This document shows, piece by piece, positions 34,562 to 45,519 of a stretch of 64,000 bases of DNA (its first letter is position 1; the number at the start of each line of letters is the position of its first letter). Made by a program: the position numbers and the translations under genes. Below the pieces are notes generated by a model. It was not told the DNA's origin and did no database searches. It was given only the letters and a program-made list of their open reading frames with translations. The stretch is from the NCBI RefSeq assembly GCF_000001735.4, contig NC_003075.7, positions 3,287,001 through 3,351,000 on the forward strand, in the 5' to 3' direction. Source of the stretch: Arabidopsis thaliana (lineage: Eukaryota; Streptophyta; Magnoliopsida; Brassicales; Brassicaceae).

Positions 34562-35849
34562 TGCCATCATGTAAGTGACCACTTAGGATCAAGACTTACT
34601 CACACAATCACAACACAAAAAGGAAGGCAGCAACTTACTCTAAGCATGATGGTATCGGGTAAACCCCTGAATACCACTTAGACACAATAACCTCATGCAA
34701 TACTAAATATAAGTAGTTTACCACACCCCGAACAAATATAGACAATCAAGTACCAAGTCACGTATTAATATGTACATAATATAATAAGGACTTATTCACA
34801 ACCTCATAACATATCTCATATAAGTTTAACAATCTAAAAAGGCAAGTAAGCCCTCGAATCATATCTCAATTCATCAAGTAAAGTAAGTCAAGTCCGAATT
34901 CACTTACCTAATCATGCACCAGTCCATCCCATTCCTTAGTGATATCAAGTTCTTCAAATGCCCATATTCACTTTAAGATTCAAGTTCTAACTTAATCCAA
35001 ATTCCGAATAGTTAAGTCTAACTAAGTAAGCATGCATATGATCTAAAGACTAGCTCTAGAAAACATGCAAACAAACAGACAATTCGACCACAACTCACGG
35101 ATTCGGTAGTTCGGAAGGTTTCTGGGTCTCGGGCGAATCTCCTCGATCATGGTCGACAATCCTTTACTCACTTTCGAGTTCTCTCAACCACAAGCAACAA
35201 TTTTCTAGTCACGGGCAGAGTTTCCTCGACCACGGGCGATGATTCTCTGAATTCGGTCGAGTTTCTTGATTTTGGTCGAGTTATTGGTCGGACAGCCTTA
35301 CAGTCTCTCTCTCTCGCCTTCAAAACTAAAATTAGGCGAAGTGAGCTCTATTTATATCCCGCCCAAGGTCGGCCAGACTGCACTGCCTGCTGCCTTATGT
35401 CCGGACAGCTGTGACGCCAACAAGCGATAGTTGTCTCGGGTGATGGCGTGGCGACTGGTGGCGATGGGTGTCACTCCACCACCTCAGCAGCTTCGGCTCC
35501 AAGACCCAGCCAACTTCGGCTCCAAGATTGATTACTTGAGCCGCAAGGCACCGCGTGTGAGGTGTCCTACCCATGTCGGTTCCGCGGACGGCGGGGCAAA
35601 CATCACCGTGGCACGCCCTACTTTTACCGTCTTTGCCCATCTTTGCCCGTTGAAGGCCCTACTATTCCCATCTTTGCCCATCTTTCCGCGGACGGCGGGG
35701 CAAACATCACTGTGCCCATTCTTGCCCATCTTTGCCCGTTGAAGTTTTGGCACCGTTTGGGCATATGCAGTCAATTAGCTTTGCATTCGGGCAAAACTTT
35801 CTCATTCGGTCCTATGGTCATGCCTAATGCCCTTATGCGGGTCACTACA
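34562..35849 (-). repeat. 5' LTR of the zinc-knuckle LTR element
   Basis: This 1288-bp direct repeat of 30741-31988 has the same TGCCATCAT and GGTCACTACA ends. It carries a duplication of about 104 bp (CCGCGGACGGCGGGGC at 35582 and 35686) that the other LTR lacks, which accounts for its greater length. The right flank is the RNase H region of a gypsy element. The 5-bp flanks outside the two LTRs (TATTG and TCGCT) do not match. Confidence 0.88.
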
Positions 35850-36783
35850 TCGCTGACCAAAGCGTAGAGTTCTTTGTCATAAGTCGGATAGTTAATGTGG
35901 CACCACCGAGCTTCTCACTAAAGTAGGCTTTGGGCTTCTTATAATGTATCAAAACAACTCCAATACCTATACTAGAGGCATTACATTCGATTTCAAAGGT
36001 TTAAGAAAATCGGGTAAGATCAAAATAGGGGCATTAGTAAGCTTCTCTTTAAGTGCTTGAAAAGCTTTCTCTTGAGCTTCTTCCCATTTGAACCCAACAT
36101 CTTTCTTGATTGCTTCGGTGATGGGTGAGGCTAAGGTGCTAAAATCCTTGACAAAACGCCTATAAAAATCGGCAAGGCCGTGAAAGCTCCGAACTTCTCT
36201 AACGATTTTAGGGCTAGGCCACTCCTTGATTGTCTTCACTTTCTCATCCTCTACTTTAACGCTATCTGCACTTACAACAAAACTTAGAAAAACAAGATTA
36301 TCCGTGCAAAAGGTGTACTTGTTAAGATTGACATAAAGCTTCTCTTCCCTAAGGACTTTCATGCCCGATTCTAGATGATCAAGATGTTCAGCCATGCTCT
36401 TGCTATAAACCAAAATGTCATCGAAATAAACCACAACGAAATGACCTATGAATGTTCTAAGGATGTGGTTCATTAAGCGCATGAATATACTAGGTGCATT
36501 TGTCAACCCGAATGGCATAACTAACCATTCGTACAACCCATGTTTCGTTTTAAAATGTAGCTTTCTACTCATCTCCTTCTTTCATCCTAATCTGATGATA
36601 ACCACTTTTCAAATCTATTTTAGAGAAAATGCATGAACCATGCAACTCATCAAGCATATCATCAAGTCTAGGAATAGGGTGGTGATACTTCAATGTAATA
36701 TTATTGATTGCCCGACAATCAACGATACGCCAACTCCCGTCTTTCTTTGGCACAAGTAGGACCGGAACGACACATGGACTCAT
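35850..36783 (-). pseudogene. Gypsy reverse transcriptase and RNase H start
   Basis: This is the RT of a Ty3/gypsy element on the minus strand. The first piece (36565-36783) has [20 protein letters not shown] and [13 protein letters not shown]. After a frameshift (about 36570) come [20 protein letters not shown] and the catalytic [14 protein letters not shown] (about 36400-36440), with the thumb region [15 protein letters not shown]. The RNase H start ([27 protein letters not shown]) continues in another frame to 35850, where the LTR of the zinc-knuckle element begins. Integrase is therefore missing. Confidence 0.87.
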
Positions 36784-37690
36784 GCCCTTTAGCCATGAGT
36801 TCGTCGAGTTGTCGTTGCAACTCCTTAGTTTCCACTGGATTGGTACGATAAGCTAGACGTTTGGGAAGTGTTGCTCCTGGGACAAAGTCTATTTGATGTT
36901 TGATTCCCCGGAAAGGTGGTAAGCCGTTGGGGCTGTCTTCGGGAAACACATCCTTATAATCCTGTAAAAGAAAAGTTAACTCACTCGGATCGGCCTGTGC
37001 AAGGTTAGCCAAAGATGTTAGTGCTTCTTTAAAAATAAACAATAAGATGGGTCGTTTGGAGTGCATAGCTTGCTTAACCTTATTAGCCTTAATAAAGAAA
37101 TTGGGTTGCTTACGGACTTTTGTTTCCTTGGCCGAGAGTTGTATTTGATCGTCATATACCTCTTGTGGTGTCAATGGAATGAGGGTCGTTTTCTTGCCTT
37201 TGAACATGAATGAGTACCGAATTGTGAAGCCATCATGGATCACTATCTGATCTGATTGCCATGGTCAGCCTAGAAGGATATGTCTGGCGTCAATCAGCAA
37301 CACATCACAAAGAATTTGATCATGGTAGCTTCCGATTGCTAAGGGTACAACCACTTGATTCTTCACACTCATTTCTCCATCATCGTTAAGCCATTGTAAC
37401 TTGTACGACTTAGGATGCTTTTACTGCTTCAAATTGAGCTTTCGGACCATTGTTTCACTCGCCACATTTGTATAGCTTCCTCCATCGATGATCAAACTAC
37501 AAACTTTCTCATTGACGATGCACCGCGAATGAAATAGGTTATCTCTTTGCTCTTCTTCTTTGGTTCGGGTTTGAAGGCTTAAAGTCCTCCTTGCCACGTA
37601 AAGTTCTCTGAACTGTTCTTCATCCTCATCCGGGGATGAGGTCATGTCTTGTTCCTCTTCCAAATCTTTAGAAACTTTCCTTGACATCAA
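36719..37690 (-). pseudogene. Gypsy protease and linker to RT
   Basis: Upstream of RT on the minus strand. The piece 37421-37690 contains ARRTLSLQT, a conserved leader block, and IIDGGSYTNVAS, the aspartic protease site with D-G-G-S. The next piece (36719-37243) carries the linker with a Pro-rich TLIPLTPQEVYDDQIQL and the pre-RT block GLPPFRGIKHQIDFVPGA. In-frame TAA and TGA codons separate the pieces; one TGA (about 37265) falls where the family has LLGRPW. No intact polyprotein is possible. Confidence 0.83.
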
Positions 37691-37764
37691 GAGCTTTCCA
37701 TTAGCTGGCTTAGCAATACACTCCTCGGTGACGAATCAGGTTTTGGCACGAACTCGCCTTCGGA

Positions 37765-38860
37765 CTACAACTCGCCATTCTCCCTTATGACCATTACTCT
37801 CTTGTTGGTACATTCATTAGCATAGTGCCCACGCCCATGGCACTTGAAGCGTCGAAGATCACGGGTCCTAGTAGTGGTGGCGCTATCGGGCTTGGTCTTG
37901 TCTCGCTCTTGGATAGTCGGCATTATTTTAGGCTCGCTCTTGGGAATGAAGGCTGGCTTGACTTCTCTTGGATAGCTTGGTCGGTTTGAATCATAATTTG
38001 CCCGAGAGGAACCCATTCTCTTGACTTGATGCTCCACTAAGATAGCTTTATGTAGCATCGCCTCTAACTCTTCGTAATGTTGCATCTCGACACGGTCCTG
38101 AATTTCTCGATTCAATCCTCCCAAGAACCTTGACATAGTCGCTTCACGATCCTCCCCTCTATTGCTGCGCAACAGCAAAGTTTCCATCTCTTGGTAATAG
38201 TCTTCCACCGATCGAGTACCTTGGACGAGCTTTTGAAGTTTGGAATGAAGTTCACGATGATAGTGGCTTGGCACAAACTTACGCCTCATGAGAAGCTTCA
38301 ACCCTTCCCATGTATCAATAGGATACTCTCCATTACGCCACCTTGTAGTGACGATTTGATCCCACCAACTAAGATCATAGTCAAAGAATTCGGTTGCGGC
38401 GACCTTCACGCGGTTAACCTCGGCGTAGTTTTGACAATTGAACACAAGTTCCATTTTCTTTTCCTAGTCCAAATAGGCATCCAGATCATTCTTCCCACGA
38501 AAAGGTGGAACCTTCATCTTATAGCCACCAAGATTCTCAACCATAAGATCTCTTTCTTCTCTCCATATCTTGGTCTTAGGTTACTCCGGTGAGATGAGTG
38601 ACCATGGTTGTAGTATTCTTGAGCGTTTGGGTCTACTAGGTCCTTCCTTGGGTCATGGATTCGACTATTCATCTCCTTTCGAGATTGCTCTCCTTCCGAG
38701 ATGACAACTTGTTCAACGGGTGCTTTCCCTTTCGCTTTAAGTTGATTGTTGATTGGCTTAAGCTCGACATCAATTATTTTCTCCATTTGTAACGTGATAG
38801 CATCGATGATGGCTTGGTTATTAACACTCTTCTCTGAGCTTGATTCGGTTGTCACCATTT
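37765..38860 (-). pseudogene. Gypsy gag
   Basis: Capsid/nucleocapsid of the same gypsy element. The N-terminal part (38514-38858) starts MVTTESSSEKSVNNQAI and ends in a basic RPRYGEKKE stretch before a frameshift. The main part (37765-38454, 229 aa) holds the gag domain: KVAATEFFDYDLSWWDQIV, WEGLKLLMRRKFVPSHYHRE and SVEDYYQEMETLLLRSN. A nucleocapsid knuckle follows, FKCHGRGHYANEC, whose first cysteine is replaced (RRFKCH), so the CCHC site lacks one ligand. A TAG near 38463 lies where the family has a tryptophan. The leader and PBS follow upstream. Confidence 0.86.
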
Positions 38861-39201
38861 TCTGCCAACAAACAACACTAAACCAGTCACTAGTTCAAGG
38901 AGAATACTAAACGTTTTTCTAAGAACAGATAAAGAAGATCGCACAGATTTAATTATCAAATCATGCTCAAAAATTCCATAAACAATTTTCTAAAATACTA
39001 GACTCGTGTTAGATTCAAATCAATTGATTTTGCAATTTTATCGCAAGCCAATTATTTATGAAAATTAAAACAAGATGATAGCGAAGATGAACAGACGGAT
39101 GGGAAGATGAACGGACAAAATGAAACAAGGTGATGAAATGATGAATGGAATGCAACGAAATGATGAAGTGATGAAGGATAGAGTACTCAACTTCAGAGTG
39201 T
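38861..39201 (-). other. 5' leader of the gypsy element
   Basis: Non-coding sequence between gag and the PBS, rich in GATGAA and ATGAA words. No gene is seen. Confidence 0.5.
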
Positions 39202-39213
39202 GCTCTGATACCA
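39202..39213 (-). promoter_or_regulatory. Primer-binding site, initiator tRNA-Met type
   Basis: Minus-strand TGGTATCAGAGC is the classic plant retrotransposon PBS complementary to initiator tRNA-Met. It lies a few bases from the LTR end. Confidence 0.85.
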
Positions 39214-39220
39214 CTTAATA

Positions 39221-39676
39221 TGACTTCCCTAAGATCGGCAATCTTGAGGTTAAGTAGAGGATAGACTTTGCATTTAAGAGATCATGAGATCACGAAAACC
39301 AAAGGATGTGGAGCAAATGGTCACACAAAGGATGCGGATGGCGTTTGATTTACCTTTGATGTAGCTTAAAAGACTTTGAGAGTAAAAAGATAGATGAGTT
39401 TACAATGAGGAAATACAAGAGTTTAAATAGAGAAGAAGAGAAGGGGAAGAGTTAGTCTTAGAACAAACTATAAGACAACTCGGAAAAGGAGAAATCATAA
39501 ATGAAAGTTTGAACAAAAATAGACCCTTGGCCTTTTAAATTCGTGGTTGTCTTAGTGGGCCTGGGCCGGATTGATAATGGGGGATTTGGAAGTGTTACTC
39601 AAGCCTCATTAAAAACCTACTAAGGAAAACCCATTGGGGCAAAATCTTATAAGGGAAAAAGAGTACCTAAGTAACA
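39221..39676 (-). repeat. Gypsy LTR lying between two internal regions
   Basis: Bounded by TGACTTCCC and AAGTAACA on the plus strand, about 456 bp. On one side are a PBS and gag (5' end of an internal region). On the other side, nine bases away, is the stop of a gypsy pol C-terminus, which is the 3' end of an internal region. It thus serves as 5' LTR for one element and 3' LTR for another, as in tandem arrays formed by unequal recombination. Exact ends are approximate because no second copy is in the window. Confidence 0.65.
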
Positions 39677-39685
39677 CTTAGCCCA

Positions 39686-39931
39686 TTACCAATTGTCTTG
39701 AGCTGCTATCGAGTTCCAAACGGTTTGTATGACTTCATTTGGATGCTTGCCCAAGTGGTTAAGAAGTCCGGTAACGGCTTGGTTGAGAAGTCTAATCTTC
39801 GAACGAGTCATAGGACCGATTGGTTCCCCCAAAGCTTCCTCCGCTACAAGCTGCTCCTCCGGTACAAGCTGCTCCTCGGCTACAAGCTGCTCCATTGGTT
39901 CAAGTTCCAATTCTTGTCTGATAATAGTCAA
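39686..39931 (-). pseudogene. C-terminal end of a gypsy pol protein
   Basis: This 81-residue minus-strand open frame has a threefold EEQLV(A/P) repeat followed by GPMTRSKIRLLNQAV. That block resembles the tail found after the integrase of many plant gypsy polyproteins (a G-P-x-T-R-S/A motif). It ends just before the LTR at 39676. The upstream pol is missing: the frame abuts the PPT and LTR of an element on the opposite strand. The assignment rests mainly on the tail motif and position. Confidence 0.55.
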
Positions 39932-39940
39932 GCAAAAGCT

Positions 39941-39954
39941 AAGTCTGGGGGAGT
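39941..39954 (+). promoter_or_regulatory. Polypurine tract before the plus-strand LTR
   Basis: AAGTCTGGGGGAGT ends exactly where the LTR TGATATAACC begins. It differs by one base from the Athila copy C tract (AAGTTTGGGGGAGT), which links this LTR family to Athila-like elements. Confidence 0.8.
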
Positions 39955-41131
39955 TGATATAACCCTATTTTTACTGCTTTTAGCTATGATTTAGGTATTA
40001 ATTTTAGAGTCTATTTGTTATTTCTAGTGTTTTTAGTCCTTTTCATGTCTTTACATGTTTGGGATTCATTTGGAGATAATGGAGCATTCTGGAGGAAAAC
40101 AGAGAATTTATGCGGCTGAGGAAATCCGAAGACTAAAAACCGCGTAGGTGTCGAATGACACCACCCATGGTGTCGGAGTGACACCAATACCTGACGACAA
40201 TTCGAAGACGCAACTTATTGATGTTTTGAAAATTTCCAAATTCGGCCCAGAACTTTCTCCTATTTTTAGTCAATGCCCAACACGTTTTTAAGACATATAT
40301 ATATATATATATATATAGTTTTTAGGTCAATGTTTCGACAGCTTGGAGAGGCTAATCTCCTTATCTCTTTTGTACTTTGGGATCAAAACCTTGTGGAGAC
40401 TCCCTTTGGAGAAGATCTTTTTCACTCTTTCTCTTGCTATTATTGATTTCTTATTCAGACTTTGATTTGTGTTCTATTATCATATATGAGAAATCAAGTT
40501 GGTTGGTGAAGGGAGTCTCAATAGGGATTTAGATTGATTAGTAGATCGAAAACCCCTTAGGATTATTCTTAGAGTTCTTCATCTTGATTGCTCTTATTGC
40601 TAGTTTTAGATTGATCACCTAGAACTTGATATTAGATAATAGGTATACCCACCATAGGTACTTGTTATTTGAACTATCATAGATGAGCCTATGCATTTAA
40701 GAAAGAACATATAGGCTCATAGAAGGGCTCTGGTTTAGATACTAGGTGAACTAATAAAACTTGATAATAATGCATGATTTAGTATAGGATTTCTCGGCTT
40801 CTCCGGTTATCTTAGCTCTAAGTATAGAGAGTTTTGCAGAATGCCACTGGTTACTCTAAAATCATAGTTTGAGTTCGAGACCGGTGCGATAACAATCCTA
40901 ATACTAGCTAGATCTACAATTTATCTATTTCCCGAGACAATTCCTTAGACCTGACGCTTTAATCACTTAAATCTACAACTCACTTACTTCTTTTATTTTC
41001 TTTTACATTAATACACTTTGTCTAGCTTAATTAGAATCATCATAATTTTATTGTGTGAACATCGAGAGCTTAAGTGCTAACGACGATCTCTAATTTAAGG
41101 GAGTAAGCTTAAGGCAATTTGAGCTATTTCA
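39955..41131 (+). repeat. 3' LTR of an Athila-like element (family TGATATAACCC)
   Basis: This 1177-bp relative of the LTRs at 4376-5566 and 46168-47350 has start TGATATAACCC and end GAGCTATTTCA. The preceding polypurine tract identifies it as a 3' LTR on the plus strand, but only some 20-30 bp of its internal region remain. It carries the paired palindromes at 40147-40162 and 40169-40185 and an (AT)n run near 40298-40315. On the right it abuts CACTA transposase sequence. Confidence 0.87.
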
Positions 41132-41269
41132 CATATAAAAGATAAATAGTAAATAGACAGCGGTTTCACACAATATCAGTAGATAGAAGGAGTGAGAATA
41201 GTGGTGTTTATTACGAGGCTACGGCAATCTGTAGGTCTGGTGCTAAGGATACGTCAAAGGTGGTGGATA

Positions 41270-41664
41270 TGGTATTATACTATAGGGCAATAACATACAT
41301 TATCTTGTTGGGGTACAATGTATTTTTTGTCCTTTTATTTTGGTGTAAATAGGCAGTGAAGGGTAATGGAGTAAAGGAAGAAGATGGTTTCACGCTTGTT
41401 AACATGAGTCATAGTCAAGTTAGTTTTTCAAGAGATCCTTACATATTAGCCTCTCTAGCAAAGCAAGTGTTTTACTCAAGGGAAGACGAGTCATCAAACT
41501 GGCATGTTGCAATGAGAGGTCCTTTTAGAAGATTCAGTCAGAAAGAGTTTGAAGCTGGAGATGGAGACGTTAGTCCTTTGTCTGCAAATATTGACATGGG
41601 TGTTGACTTGGATGAAACGGAAAATGAAAGAGCTGATTGTGTAGGCATATATGTGTGGTTATAA
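41270..41664 (+). pseudogene. CACTA transposase (TNP2-type) C-terminal region
   Basis: Plus-strand sequence resembling the DUF4216 region near the end of TNP2 (En/Spm) transposases. The first part reads LYYRAITYIILLGYN and then VLLFWCK, interrupted by a TAG. The open frame 41356-41664 (102 aa) has GVKEEDGFTLVNMSHSQ and RDPYILASLAKQVFYSRE, the typical D-P-[FY]-I-L-A-S-x-A-x-Q-V block, with an acidic tail. The catalytic part would lie upstream but is cut off by the LTR ending at 41131. It is followed by a Ptta gene on the same strand, the usual order in plant CACTA elements. Confidence 0.75.
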
Positions 41665-41827
41665 ATCATTTTCATGCTTAGTGATTATTTGTTTAAATAA
41701 ATGTCTGATAGGGAATTGTTAGTTTCATATGTATTGTTTTTCTTAAGTAAATGACAGATAGGGAATTGATTGTTTCATATATATTGTATATGTTTTAACG
41801 TTTTGTTTTTTTTCTCTTCTTATCCAG

Positions 41828-43430
41828 GATATTTGAAATGGGAGCTAGAAAGAAAAAGAGAGGAAGAAGACCTAAGAAGAAAGATGATGAGGTCGAATAT
41901 GTGTGACGCTCAACAAGATCTTGAGGTAGAAACATAGATTCTTGCTGCGCCTGCTGTTGAATTAGACAACGAAGAAGAGCATGAAGGTGAGGTGACACCT
42001 ATTGATGGTGACAAAGGTCTGATTGATGAAGAGCCTGAAGGTGAGATATACAATTCTCTGAAGATCATGGCAATGTTGAGAGAAAGTGTAAGAGACAGCG
42101 AGAACCAACATGCATAAAAGACATCGCCAAGGATCCAAATACCAGAGTAGATGTAGATTTCAATAGCCTTTCAGAACCTTATGGTGAAGGGTCTATTAAG
42201 ATGGCATCTTACATTGGAACAGTGGTACGGGAACACGTTCCTATCACATTTGATCGTTGGACAAAAATAATTGAAGAAATCAGGACACTTCTCTGGAGAT
42301 CTGTCAAGGTTACTTTCTTATGCATCACTGTCTATATATTTCTGTTCATTTTTTTTTGTTTTGTGGACTGTATTTAACTTTTTTGTTTTGTTTTGATGGA
42401 CTATATTTACAGGCAAGGTTTGAGATAGATGAAGAGTACCAGAAGATTGTAGTGTTTCAGCAGATGGGATGTTTGTGGAGGTCATGGAAATCCTGGCTAG
42501 TCACTAAGATTAGAAAAGCCAAAACTAACCAATTGAGGATGAAGCTGCGACCTAAGAATGTTTCTCCATTTGAGTGGCGTTAACTAGTCAAGCTCAAAAC
42601 TAGCAAAGAGTTTAAGGTAATCATTTGTAATTGACTTTGTTTATTTCCTATATAATGTCTTTCATATTAACACTTTCCTTTTAGGTTGTAAGTGATAGTT
42701 ACAAGGAAAGAAGGAGCAAACAGATTCCTCCCACCATTAGCCGCAGAGGAATGGTTAGACTACAATTATGTTACATAGCTGAAGATATGGTAATCATACT
42801 ACAATTATGTTACATGTTTAAACTCATTCACTACTTTTGAATACTTACTATTTTTAAACTTTTTTTTGGTCTGAAATAGAAAAAGGATAGTCCAAATCCA
42901 AGTGAAGTGTCAAGGCTTCATGTCTGGATCAAGTAACGTACCAGAAATGATGGTACACTAGTGAATACAAATGCGGCTGCAAAGATTGTGAGTTACAAAG
43001 TTACAAAATATTGTACTATTTTTTCATGCTAGAATTAGATCATAACATGTGAATCCGTATCTTGTACTTGACAGAGAGAGGCAGCTGAGATTGTCAAAAG
43101 TGATAAGCCTTCATCTACTTGTTTTGAAGCCCAAAATTAACATAGCTAGCTACTTTGACCTGAGGGCAATGGGTCGAAACATAAATAAGACCAAATTAGC
43201 ATGTTTCCAAATAAAGAACAATTGTATGGCTGAAATGGAAGCAAAGCATGCTCATCTCGAATTGAAGGTCAATGAGTTACAAGATGTAATTGACAAAATG
43301 AAGAACCAGGTTAGACACTTCTGTAATTATACTTTAAGCTGATGCATTATAACTCTAGATTTGACTTTGTTTTATTTTTGTAACAGAGACAAGAGCTTGA
43401 TGCAACAACAAAAATATGAGCATTGATAGC
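41828..43430 (+). pseudogene. Ptta/En-Spm gene of a CACTA element (intron-containing)
   Basis: The second gene of the CACTA pair, plus strand, in several exon-like pieces. About 41828-42110 is a basic then acidic start (GARKKKRGRRPKKKDDEVEY). About 42110-42308 includes RVDVDFNSLSEPYGEGS and ends near a GTTAC donor. About 42415-42616 reads ARFEIDEEYQKIVVFQQMG and then WKSWLVTKIRKAKTNQLR. About 42685-42790 has KERRSKQIPPTISRRGMV. About 42880-42985 has TRNDGTLVNTNAAAKI. About 43075-43310 ends in a coiled-coil (MEAKHAHLELKVNELQDVID), and a short last exon lies near 43387. AG acceptors precede several pieces. Scattered stops (for example TAA at 42581 and 42935) mark it as inactive. Confidence 0.75.
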
Positions 43431-43439
43431 ACATAACGA

Positions 43440-45435
43440 TAACTTATTTTCGGTAACTGCTAATAAAAATAAAAGTTGGAATTCGGTTAATATATTATAG
43501 CATTTAGAAAATGCTAAGCAACGAAATGACTAACTGGAAGCTAAAATTCATTTCGGGACCATATGACTGCCAATATTTAGTCAAAAAAATTCACATAGCG
43601 CCCAATAAAAAAAACAATTAACAAAAAAAAGAACTAAAATTACTTAGTGAAAATCTTATTCGTGTCACTTAGACAAAATCACTTTTCTCTCGTTATTCTC
43701 TCCTCCGTCTTTCTCTTTTCCTCTTGGTTGCATCTCCTTCTCCGAGAAGGATCTGTAATATCAATTGTTGCCGATTCTCGTCTCAGAGCTACTGTTGCTA
43801 TGCCTGCTAAACGAGGGAGTATACCACCAACCACAAACCCTAAAAGATTCAATCAGAAAATGGCGTACACTTCTCTTTCCTCTTTAAATCTAAGCAGTTA
43901 CTCTCTGACTCGATTCTTCTAATTAATTTAAGTCCGAAAGTGAGATTTTCATATCCATTGTTTTCATTCTCTTTTTCAAATCTGTTTGATTTCTTTTGTT
44001 TGTTTCCGACTCTGGATTTTATGGTTTGACGCAGATACATGGATAAGAAGCTCCAAAGTAAGCTAAACAAAAAATTCCACAATTTTTCTCCAGATCTACG
44101 ATTTTCAAATAAGACGATAGTAAGGGTTATTTTTTCTTCTTCAAGTATTACAGAATCGTTCAAAATCTTCACTAACCTTAATAGACGACCAATCTGGTTT
44201 GAATTGAATTAGAGGAGTTTTGATTTTGATAGAACAAATGGAATTGCGAAGATGCTGACGTAGTTGCGGAAGATGGCGGAGAAGAAGAAGAAGCTGCTAC
44301 TAAATTCGCTTGTTAGGTGATGATGCTTTTCATGCCCGCTACGTGTTTGATGATTTGCGTCATTATGGGCTTTACTTGTTTCTCAATATTGTTTGGCGTT
44401 CTATTAGCTGATTCATATTAGATACATCTCATTTGATATTAGTATCACTAGATTTAAGAAATTTCAGTAGTTTGTGTGCTTAACTAACAGAGCTGCATTA
44501 AGTCATTGTTTCTTACTTTGTTATGTGGTTGGCTAACAGATATGCATTGGATTGTTTCAAGTTATACGAAGGTAAGTTCTTTTGCCTTAACCTCATGACC
44601 ATTTAATGGCTTATTTCTTTAGACCCCAATAGAAGAATTTTGTTTTGAGTATACAAAGCTACTTGTTGGTATGCAAGATACCAAGTTCATTACACGTTTG
44701 TTCAATCTAGATCTTTTTAGTGTAGTAATTTGAATGGTCTGTCTCTATATTTATCAATTTTCTACTAGGAAATTCTTCATTCTTCGGACAAAGCTTTTAA
44801 CATGGCTAAATAGAGTTATTTGACTTGTTTGTTGAAGGTTGAAGATGTGAATACAAATGTGGTCTTTCTTATTTCTTTTTGACTAGGGAGTTAAAAAGTG
44901 ACGTGAGGACAAGCTGCTGATGTGGCTTCCAATATTCTATATCTTCTTCTCTAACTAACGTATCTTTCTCACATGGAGCTACTTTGCTTCATGTAACCAA
45001 GGTAAGTAGTACCAAAAGCATTATCTTCATGATTGTATGTTATACTTTCACTGCTCTATGTGAGCAAAAATATGTTATGTGGTTTAATTTATCCCATGAG
45101 ATGACTGCAAATTTCTGTGATCTCTATGCTCAAGTGGTAAGAAGTTATTTTTTTGGTGAGAGATACTCAATTGTCTTATCTAGCTATTATTCCTTTTATT
45201 GGTGCATTTCATTTCTGTTTCTTTGTCACTAGGCTTACTTCCAACAATAACTAGAGAAACTTAACGTTTTGAGAAGTGTGGGATGACCCTTATGTCTAGC
45301 TCCGGTCAGAATTATCCTCTAGTTTTAATGGCTACTAGGTTATGTACTTTGTCTTAAGCATGAGATGATGTGTCATTCGTTTGTGTAACAGTTAGTTCTC
45401 TAACGGTTTTCAAACTCAGAATATAGATTAGGTGT
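43440..45435. other. Unassigned region downstream of the CACTA genes
   Basis: No known protein is recognised. A short plus-strand ORF (43647-43922) starts with a hydrophobic segment but has no family motif. Several donor-like AAG|GTAAGT words occur (about 44571, 45001), so decayed exons of an unrecognised gene are possible. The 3' end of the CACTA element may lie here, but I could not find its terminal repeat. Confidence 0.35.
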
Positions 45436-45519
45436 TCAAATCTATTTTTTAAGAAAACTCTCCGACTTAGCCTTCCTGATCAGCACCTGCTAGACTTTAA
45501 CCTCCGCTCTGATACCATT
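45436..45519 (-). other. Gypsy 5' leader and initiator-Met PBS (first copy)
   Basis: Minus-strand TGGTATCAGAGC (45506-45517) is followed by a leader of about 70 bp. The segment containing TTAAGAAAACTCTCCGACTT recurs at 48662-48745 with its own PBS. It adjoins the LTR at 45520. Confidence 0.8.

Noticed and set aside
39202..39213. tRNA-like sequence
   Set aside because: Only the 12-18 bp complementary to a tRNA 3' end is present at the PBS sites; no cloverleaf or A/B boxes are seen.
39698..39994. 98-aa plus-strand frame
   Set aside because: Antisense shadow of the gypsy pol tail, whose repeat creates open frames on both strands.
43647..43922. 91-aa plus-strand frame starting with a hydrophobic segment
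   Set aside because: No known motif, no supported gene structure around it; treated as unassigned.
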